Assembly: GCA_014859225.1 (NCBI GenBank)
Contig: JACUUP010000044.1
Location: 1 to 10,670 of the forward strand
Source of the DNA: Candidatus Aerophobota bacterium
GTDB lineage: Bacteria; Aerophobota; Aerophobia; Aerophobales; B3-G15
Direction: 5' to 3'
DNA: 10,670 nt
Shown piece by piece: positions 6,120 to 10,670 of the stretch. The notes below the pieces were generated by a model. It made no database searches. It was not told the origin of the DNA and saw nothing but the letters and a program-made list of their open reading frames with translations. Numbering within the stretch: position 1 is the first letter of the stretch; each line of letters starts with the position of its first letter. The translations under genes were made by a program, and so were the position numbers.

Positions 6120-7047
6120 GTCCTTTTCCCTTTAACCTTAGATTGTGCTCAGCAAGTTTTTTCTCCAGCTTCTCTAAAGATTTTTCACCAAAATTGTGGA
6201 TGGTCAAAAGTTCCTTGGGCTCCCGGGTGATAATATCGCGGACAGTTTTTATCCCTGCATCCTTGAGGGCATTTAAGGCTAAAGTCGGAAGATTTAACTC
6301 TTCAACACCCATCTGTAAAAACTTGTTCTTAAACTCCTGCTTTTTTTTCTCCTCTACATCTTCAAGAATAAATATTCTGGCATAATCCTGCAGGATCCTC
6401 GCCGCATGGGATAAAGCCTCATCCGCTCCAATAGTCCCATCAGTGGAAATCTCAATAATTAAACAATCGTAACTTGCCTTACGTCCAATTCTTGCAGGAA
6501 CAACCTCATATTTAACTTTTTGAACAGGTGTAAATATAGAATCAATAGGAATAGTTCCAATAGGTTGATTTTCTTTCTTATTCTCACCTGCCTCCACATA
6601 ACCCCTTCCCGGAGAGATATTTATCTGCATGGAGAGCCTGCTTTTCTCATCGTTTAAAGTTGCAATGTGCAGGTCTGGATTCATAATTTCTACTTCACTA
6701 TCCACCTGAATATGGGAAGCTTTTACTTCTAAGGGGCCTCTTCCATCAATTAGAGCTTGTTTTTCTCCATCAACATAAAGTCTTACTCTGAGTTTTTTCA
6801 GATTCTGGATAACTTGAAGAACATCTTCCTTCATTCCTGTCAAAGTAGCAAACTCATGCGTAACCCCATCTATTTTTATAGAAGTTACAGCTGCTCCGGG
6901 GATAGAAGATAGCAGTATTCGTCGCAGGGAATTTCCTAATGTCACACCATATCCTCTTTCCAGAGGTTCAACTATAAATTTACCATGGGTATCGGAGAAA
7001 CTCTCCCTTTCAATTTTTAGTTTTTCAGCCTTTATTAGTTGCCTCAC
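6109..7047 (-). CDS. rpoA: DNA-directed RNA polymerase subunit alpha (GTG start)
   Basis: Alpha dimerises to start RNA polymerase assembly and its C-terminal domain contacts DNA and activators. Length 312 is usual. The N-terminal domain (about 1-227) has GYGVTLGNSLRRILLSSIPG (33-51) and EFATLTGMKEDVLQVIQNLK; the linker is about 228-247; the C-terminal domain spans about 248-306 with LNALKDAGIKTV and NFGEKSLEKL. Aligning LNLPTLALNALK with E. coli LELTVRSANCLK puts Leu256 where E. coli has Arg265, the main residue for UP-element binding; Asn259 matches Asn268. Gly287, Lys289 and Ser290 match Gly296, Lys298 and Ser299. The start is GTG 7047, with AAGGAG (7059-7054) six bases upstream. The end overlaps rplQ by 11 bases, so the two are probably coupled. 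Confidence 0.98.
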   Translation of the reverse strand: MRQLIKAEKLKIERESFSDTHGKFIVEPLERGYGVTLGNSLRRILLSSIPGAAVTSIKIDGVTHEFATLTGMKEDVLQVIQNLKKLRVRLYVDGEKQALIDGRGPLEVKASHIQVDSEVEIMNPDLHIATLNDEKSRLSMQINISPGRGYVEAGENKKENQPIGTIPIDSIFTPVQKVKYEVVPARIGRKASYDCLIIEISTDGTIGADEALSHAARILQDYARIFILEDVEEKKKQEFKNKFLQMGVEELNLPTLALNALKDAGIKTVRDIITREPKELLTIHNFGEKSLEKLEKKLAEHNLRLKGKGHET

Positions 7048-7053
7048 AAGCTT

Positions 7054-7059
7054 CTCCTT
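7054..7059 (-). promoter_or_regulatory. Ribosome binding site of rpoA
   Basis: AAGGAG six bases before GTG 7047. It supports the GTG start, since no in-frame ATG is nearby. Confidence 0.7.
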
Positions 7060-7101
7060 TTATTTTTCTAAAACTTGCTGAAATTAAATTAATTAACCAA
7101 T

Positions 7102-7722
7102 TTATCTTCTTGAGTAATACTCTACAATAAGAGTAACATCAATATCTTGCTCCAACTCTTCTTTTTGCGGAAGCCTTCTCACAACTGCTTTTAAGGATTC
7201 AGTAGTAACTTCCAACCATTCAGGAAGAACTCCTCTGTTGGATAATTGCAGATTCTGCTTTATCAAATCCATCTTTTTGCTTTTTTCAGCAGCCTCTATA
7301 ATATCCCCTTCTTTAACCAGGGACGAAGGGGTCCAAACTTTACGTCCGTTAACCACAAAATGCCCATGAGAAACAAGTTGTCGTGCCTGGGAACGAGAAG
7401 AAGCCCAGCTTAACCTCCATACTACATTATCCAACCTTCGCTCTAAAAGGCGAAGCAGCTCCTCCCCGGTCACATCGCTCCCCTTCTCCGCCCTCTCATA
7501 GTATCTTTTAAATTGATTTTCTGTAACCCCATATATGAAACGCAGTTTTTGTTTCTCCCGAAGCTGCCTTGAATATTGAGACACTCTATGCGGCGGAATT
7601 TTTGAAGCTGACTTTCTTTTTTCAAGAGCGCATTTGTTGGTAAAACATTTTTCCCCTTTTAAAAAGAGTTTATAATTTAATCTTCTACACCGTTTGCATC
7701 TACTTTCTATCTGTATACCCAT
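7102..7722 (-). CDS. rpsD: 30S ribosomal protein S4 (four-cysteine, zinc-binding type)
   Basis: S4 nucleates 16S rRNA 5'-domain folding; in many bacteria it also represses its own alpha operon. At 206 residues it is full length. The N-terminal domain carries Cys9, Cys12, Cys26 and Cys31 (C-x2-C-x13-C-x4-C), the C+ zinc form seen in Thermus. REKQKLRFIYGVTENQF (55-71) and LLERRLDNVVWRL follow, then an S4 RNA-binding domain with SSRSQARQLVSHGHFVVNG and ending VEYYSRR. The first residues, MGIQIESRC, differ from the usual MGRYIGPVC form, but the cysteine spacing is kept. AAGGAG lies six bases before the ATG. A 54-base gap to rpoA, the longest in the window, holds the rpoA ribosome binding site and AT-rich sequence; I see no hairpin there. 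Confidence 0.98.
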   Translation of the reverse strand: MGIQIESRCKRCRRLNYKLFLKGEKCFTNKCALEKRKSASKIPPHRVSQYSRQLREKQKLRFIYGVTENQFKRYYERAEKGSDVTGEELLRLLERRLDNVVWRLSWASSRSQARQLVSHGHFVVNGRKVWTPSSLVKEGDIIEAAEKSKKMDLIKQNLQLSNRGVLPEWLEVTTESLKAVVRRLPQKEELEQDIDVTLIVEYYSRR

Positions 7723-7734
7723 CTGTGTCTCCTT

Positions 7735-8127
7735 CTACACCTTCCGCTTTTTGGGCGGACGACATCCATTGTGAGGAATAGGTGTTGCCTCTCTTATAGC
7801 AACCACTTTAAGTCCAGCTGCCTGCAGAGTCCTTATAGCTGTTTCTCTTCCGGAACCCGGACCTTTAACCACAGCAATTACTCTTTGAAGCCCATAATTT
7901 TCCTGAGCTTTCTTAGCAACATCCTCAGCCACTTTTTGGGCAGCAAAAGGAGTCCCTTTTTTTGTCCCCTTAAAACCTACGACTCCAGCTGAGGACCAGC
8001 AAAGCACCTCTCCACTAACATTGGTGACAGTAATAATTGTATTATTGAACGTAGAATGGATATGGGCCATGCCCTCCTCGAGTTTTTCTCTTTTTTTCTT
8101 TTTCTCTCTACTTTTCTTAGCCGCCAT
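7735..8127 (-). CDS. rpsK: 30S ribosomal protein S11
   Basis: S11 binds the platform of the 30S subunit and helps form the mRNA exit/E-site region. The 130-residue product has a strongly basic N-terminal extension (residues 4-15, mostly Lys/Arg), then [37 protein letters not shown], and [18 protein letters not shown]. The C-terminus is [15 protein letters not shown], including the Asn120-Gly121 pair that becomes isoaspartate in S11 of other bacteria. The ATG at 8127 has AGGAG eight bases upstream, overlapping the rpsM stop. It is followed by rpsD after 12 bases. Confidence 0.98.
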   Translation of the reverse strand: MAAKKSREKKKKREKLEEGMAHIHSTFNNTIITVTNVSGEVLCWSSAGVVGFKGTKKGTPFAAQKVAEDVAKKAQENYGLQRVIAVVKGPGSGRETAIRTLQAAGLKVVAIREATPIPHNGCRPPKKRKV

Positions 8128-8138
8128 TTACTTAACTC

Positions 8139-8507
8139 CTATTTCTTTTTAGCTCCAACACCACGACGCGGACCTTTACGCGTCCTTGCATTACATTTTG
8201 TGCGTTGACCTCTAACCGGCAGTCCCCTTTTGTGTCTTATCCCTCTGTAGCAACCAATGCCTATCAATCTGGAAATATTATTGCTCAGCCCACGTCTGAG
8301 GTCCCCTTCTATCTTATAGTTTTCCTCAATTATGTGTCTTAAACGGTTTATCTCTTCCTCGTTTAAATCCTTAATACGGCTATCAGGATTTATTCCTGCT
8401 TGATTAAGAATTTTCAAAGCACTACGTCTTCCTATTCCATAAATTGCGGTTAACCCTACATCTGCCTTCTTGTTATTGGGTAGTTCTACTCCAGCAATTC
8501 TTGCCAT
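8139..8507 (-). CDS. rpsM: 30S ribosomal protein S13
   Basis: S13 sits in the head of the small subunit and contacts the P-site tRNA and the central bridge to the 50S subunit. The 122-residue product starts [10 protein letters not shown], has the H2TH-type [12 protein letters not shown] segment, and ends in the conserved basic tail [19 protein letters not shown] followed by [10 protein letters not shown]. Three in-frame starts are clustered: GTG 8516, ATG 8513 and ATG 8507. I chose 8507 because it gives the family MARIAG N-terminus and places AGGGGTG (8520-8514) six bases upstream; the other two would overlap the Shine-Dalgarno. The TAG stop overlaps the rpsK ribosome binding site. Confidence 0.97.
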   Translation of the reverse strand: MARIAGVELPNNKKADVGLTAIYGIGRRSALKILNQAGINPDSRIKDLNEEEINRLRHIIEENYKIEGDLRRGLSNNISRLIGIGCYRGIRHKRGLPVRGQRTKCNARTRKGPRRGVGAKKK

Positions 8508-8512
8508 ATGCA

Positions 8513-8626
8513 TCACCCCTGACGTTGTTTATGTTTGGGATTATCACAAATAACCCTTACAACCCCTTCTCTCTTAATTATCTTACATTTTTTACATATT
8601 TTTCTTACAGATGTTCGGACTTTCAT
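8513..8626 (-). CDS. rpmJ: 50S ribosomal protein L36 (zinc-binding form)
   Basis: A 37-residue gene, read directly from the sequence: [17 protein letters not shown], then [20 protein letters not shown]. It is the smallest protein of the large subunit and helps order 23S rRNA near the peptidyl transferase region. The zinc ligands Cys11, Cys14, Cys27 and His32 are all present (C-x2-C-x12-C-x4-H), so this is the zinc-requiring paralogue type. The ATG shares one base with the infA stop, with a Shine-Dalgarno-like AAAAGG about six bases upstream inside infA. The TGA stop lies just before rpsM. Its place between infA and rpsM is the conserved one in bacteria. Confidence 0.97.
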   Translation of the reverse strand: MKVRTSVRKICKKCKIIKREGVVRVICDNPKHKQRQG

Positions 8627-8853
8627 TATTTACCTTTTCCCTCTCTATAAGTTATTCTACCTCTGGAAAGGTCATAAGGTGATATTTCCAGAGTTACCCT
8701 ATCTCCGGGAAGAATCCGTATAAATCTCATTCTCATCTTTCCACAAACATGAGCCAGCACACGATGCCCATTTGGGAGCTCCACCCTGAATGTAGCATTG
8801 GGAAGAGTCTCTAGCACCACTCCAGAGGTTCTTATTAGTTTTTCCTTGGGCAA
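8626..8853 (-). CDS. infA: Translation initiation factor IF-1 (TTG start)
   Basis: IF-1 binds the A site of the 30S subunit during initiation. The 75-residue product is one S1/OB-fold domain with the family signatures [33 protein letters not shown] and [13 protein letters not shown], so identity is secure. The start codon is TTG at 8853: the Shine-Dalgarno AAGGAG (8865-8860) sits six bases upstream, and the MPKEKLI start it gives aligns with the usual MAKED-type N-terminus. No ATG in frame could replace it without losing conserved sequence. The stop TAA overlaps the rpmJ ATG by one base (TAATG). The rare start may hold IF-1 synthesis down relative to neighbouring genes, which is inference. 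Confidence 0.97.
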   Translation of the reverse strand: MPKEKLIRTSGVVLETLPNATFRVELPNGHRVLAHVCGKMRMRFIRILPGDRVTLEISPYDLSRGRITYREGKGK

Positions 8854-8859
8854 AAAAAG

Positions 8860-8865
8860 CTCCTT
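8860..8865 (-). promoter_or_regulatory. Ribosome binding site of infA, overlapping the map stop codon
   Basis: AAGGAG lies six bases before the TTG codon and shares bases with the map TAA stop. It is what fixes TTG 8853 as the infA start and suggests map-infA translational coupling. Confidence 0.75.
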
Positions 8866-9607
8866 ACTCTGTTAAAATCAAAGGTTTGTCCTTACATATA
8901 GCTACAGTGTGTTCAAAATGAGCAGATGGCTTTCCATCAAGCGTGACTACCGTCCATTTATTACTCATAACCCTTACATCCTCTATCCCTGAATTCACCA
9001 TAGGTTCTATTGCTAAAACCATACCCTCTCTCAGTATTTCACCTGTATAGGGTTTGCCAAAATTGGGAACAACCGGGTCCTCATGTAAAAAATAACCCAC
9101 TCCATGACCAAACAATACCTTTACTACCGAACAGCCATGTTTTTCCACCCAGCTCTGGATAGCAAAGCTTATGTCTCCTATTTTATTTCCTGCCCTTGCC
9201 TGTTTAATTCCCAACTGAAGAGCTTTATAAGTAACCCTTAGAAGTTTTTCTTTTTCCTTACAAATGCTACCCACAGCAAAAGTTCTGGCTGCATCGGCTA
9301 TGTATCCATCCAGTTTCACTCCAATGTCAATAGAAACTATGTCTCCTCTCTTTAGTTTTCTGGAGGAAGCTATCCCGTGCACTACTTCCTCGTTCACAGA
9401 AATGCAGGAATACCTGGGAAAACCTCTATATCCCTTAAAGGCAGAATATGCTCCTTCTTTCCTTATGAGCCTACCAATCCAGATATCCAGCTCTTCAGTC
9501 GCTACTCCTTCTTTTATTTTATCTTCAATATTCCTAAAAAGTTTTGCAACTATCCTGCCACTTTTTCCAATTAAATCAATCTCTTCTGAAGACTTCACAT
9601 AAATCAT
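8864..9607 (-). CDS. map: Methionine aminopeptidase, type I
   Basis: Removes the initiator methionine from nascent proteins at the ribosome; a two-metal cytosolic enzyme of the pita-bread fold. At 247 residues it has the length of a minimal type Ia enzyme without an N-terminal zinc extension. All five expected metal ligands are visible: Asp94 (SIDIG), Asp105 (DAARTF), His168 (FGHGVG), Glu201 (AIEPM) and Glu232 (HFEHT). The substrate-contacting His77 (VVHGI) and His175 (LHEDP) are also present. The start is ATG at 9607; no strong Shine-Dalgarno precedes it, so translation may depend on coupling to secY 28 bases upstream. Its TAA stop (8866-8864) is embedded in the infA ribosome binding site, indicating tight coupling to the next gene. 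Confidence 0.97.
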   Translation of the reverse strand: MIYVKSSEEIDLIGKSGRIVAKLFRNIEDKIKEGVATEELDIWIGRLIRKEGAYSAFKGYRGFPRYSCISVNEEVVHGIASSRKLKRGDIVSIDIGVKLDGYIADAARTFAVGSICKEKEKLLRVTYKALQLGIKQARAGNKIGDISFAIQSWVEKHGCSVVKVLFGHGVGYFLHEDPVVPNFGKPYTGEILREGMVLAIEPMVNSGIEDVRVMSNKWTVVTLDGKPSAHFEHTVAICKDKPLILTE

Positions 9608-9629
9608 AACTTGTTAATAATTTTGTCAA
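9603..9629 (-). promoter_or_regulatory. Possible sigma70-type promoter in the secY-map gap
   Basis: A perfect TTGACA lies at 9629-9624, followed after 15 bases by TATGAT (9608-9603), which matches the -10 consensus at five of six positions. The -10 would overlap the map start codon and the spacer is shorter than the usual 16-18, so a transcript would begin inside map and mainly serve infA and the alpha operon. This is a consensus match in AT-rich DNA only and may be chance. Confidence 0.2.
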
Positions 9630-9635
9630 ATCCCA

Positions 9636-10670
9636 CTAAGCTCTTCCCTTGATAAAACCTTTATAGTGACGCATGAGAAGATGGGATTCAAGTTGTTGTG
9701 CGGTATCAAGTGCAACTCCAACTGCAATCAGTATAGAAGTTCCACCAAAAGGGAAACTATTATAGAGAAGCTCCTGGTTAATTAACATTGGAACTATAGC
9801 GATAAAGGCAAAAAATAATGCCCCTATAAAAGTTATTCTGGTAAGTATCTCAGTTATATACTCAGCAGTCGGTCTGCCAGGTCTAAGACCAGGCACAAAA
9901 CCTCCGTAACGGCGCACATTGTTAGATATCTCAACAGGGTTGAATACCACTGCAGTATAGAAAAAGGTAAAAAATATAACCGCTAAAGCATATAAAATAT
10001 AATAGGGCACAAAGCCAGGAGAGAGCCACCGAGCAATAGTTTGTGCAAAAGGAACATTAAGAAATGTTGCTATCGTAGAAGGTAAAAGCAACACAGAAAC
10101 AGCAAAGATGATAGCTATAACTCCTACACCTCCAATGCGGATGGGCAGGTAGGTGGTTTGCCCTCCATAAGCGCGTCTACCTACCACTCTCCTTGCATAC
10201 CTGATGGGAATCCTTCTTTCAGCCTGGTATATAAGTACCACAGATGCTGTTATAAGAATGGCAATTACAGTAAACAAAAAAATGATAAAGGGAGCAAGTT
10301 GTCCAGCCTGTGTCAACCTCATCACATTTCCCGCCCCGGGTCGAATCCCGGCTACAATCCCTGCAAATATTATGAGAGAAATACCGTTACCAATCCCTCT
10401 CTCTGTAATTTTTTCTCCTATCCACATAATAAGAACTGTCCCGGCGATAAGGGTTATAATTGCAGGAAATATGAAATTAAACCCGCTTGTGTAAACAAAA
10501 GCACCATGGTCTATAGCCTGAATCCAATAACAAAGACCTATTCCCTGAACAGCTGCTATAGGGAGGGTAGCAAACCTTGAATACTGAGTTATCTTTCTCC
10601 TTCCTTCCTCTCCCTGTTTTGCCAGCTCCTCAAGTTGCGGCACTGCCACAGTTAAAAGTTGCATTATAAT
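9636..10670 (-). CDS. secY: Protein translocase subunit SecY, C-terminal part (5' end outside window)
   Basis: SecY forms the protein-conducting channel of the Sec translocon in the inner membrane. The reading frame runs through the window edge: two more in-frame codons (Ile-Ile) precede the first Met in the window, matching the end of TM2 in SecY. TM1, the plug and most of TM2, roughly 80-90 residues, lie outside. The visible 344 codons begin with the QLLTV segment and the cytosolic loop with GEEGRRKITQYSR, and contain ERGIGNGISLIIFAGI, the basic loop QAERRIPIRYARR, the cytosolic loop RRYGGFVPGLRPGRPTAEYI that corresponds to the SecA/ribosome contact loop, and the family C-terminus ESHLLMRHYKGFIKG. 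Oddity: the start of TM7, normally VN-x-AGVIP, reads IGGVGVIA here. The gene ends with TAG 28 bases before map; adk, often found between them, is absent. Confidence 0.97.
   Translation of the reverse strand: MIMQLLTVAVPQLEELAKQGEEGRRKITQYSRFATLPIAAVQGIGLCYWIQAIDHGAFVYTSGFNFIFPAIITLIAGTVLIMWIGEKITERGIGNGISLIIFAGIVAGIRPGAGNVMRLTQAGQLAPFIIFLFTVIAILITASVVLIYQAERRIPIRYARRVVGRRAYGGQTTYLPIRIGGVGVIAIIFAVSVLLLPSTIATFLNVPFAQTIARWLSPGFVPYYILYALAVIFFTFFYTAVVFNPVEISNNVRRYGGFVPGLRPGRPTAEYITEILTRITFIGALFFAFIAIVPMLINQELLYNSFPFGGTSILIAVGVALDTAQQLESHLLMRHYKGFIKGRA

Noticed and set aside
7048-7101. rpsD-rpoA gap as a terminator or promoter
   Set aside because: It is AT-rich with a TTAATTAA palindrome, but has no GC-rich stem plus T-run and no paired -35/-10; only the rpoA ribosome binding site is supported.
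8508-8516. GTG 8516 or ATG 8513 as the rpsM start
   Set aside because: Both lie within or too close to the AGGGGTG Shine-Dalgarno, and S13 proteins start at MARIAG, which is ATG 8507.
10158-10580. 140-residue + strand open frame opposite secY
   Set aside because: Antisense of a membrane protein; Ser/Tyr/Asn/Lys-rich translation without recognisable domains, in a region fully explained by SecY.

Overview
The window is one uninterrupted run of genes on the minus strand, so transcription goes from position 10670 towards position 1. Coding density is extreme: the largest gap between genes is 54 bases, several genes overlap by 1-11 bases, and no stretch over 300 bases lacks a gene. I see no RNA genes, CRISPR array, insertion sequence or convincing intrinsic terminator.

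In transcription order there are three blocks. (1) The end of the spc operon and the alpha operon: secY (5' part outside the window), map, infA, rpmJ, rpsM, rpsK, rpsD, rpoA, rplQ. These encode the protein-export channel, N-terminal methionine removal, initiation factor 1, four ribosomal proteins around S13/S11/S4, RNA polymerase alpha, and L17. (2) A short tRNA and metabolic block: truA (pseudouridine 38-40), tilS (lysidine at tRNA-Ile2), hisB (histidine pathway) and dtd (D-aminoacyl-tRNA deacylase). The dtd gene is cut to about 60% of normal length. (3) The type IV pilus alignment operon pilM-pilN-pilO-pilP, followed by the Shine-Dalgarno and start codon of one more gene at the very edge, by position probably the secretin pilQ.

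The organism is an AT-rich bacterium. PilN/PilO/PilP point to a two-membrane (diderm) cell envelope. Zinc-binding forms of S4 (four Cys) and L36 (Cys3-His) are kept. The order does not match the textbook proteobacterial or Firmicutes arrangement: adk is absent between secY and map, and tilS-hisB-dtd-pilMNOP directly follow truA. I suspect a poorly sampled or uncultured phylum, but cannot name it from the sequence.

Most of the window is ordinary housekeeping. The points worth a second look are sequence-level deviations: a truncated dtd abutting pilM; PilM with both phosphate-loop aspartates replaced (Lys9, Asn188); an RNA polymerase alpha C-terminal domain with Leu at the position of E. coli Arg265; a diverged SecY TM7 motif; a TTG start for infA; an anti-Shine-Dalgarno mimic at the hisB start; and an in-frame 12-bp tandem repeat in pilP. 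I did not find a clearly new biological system here.
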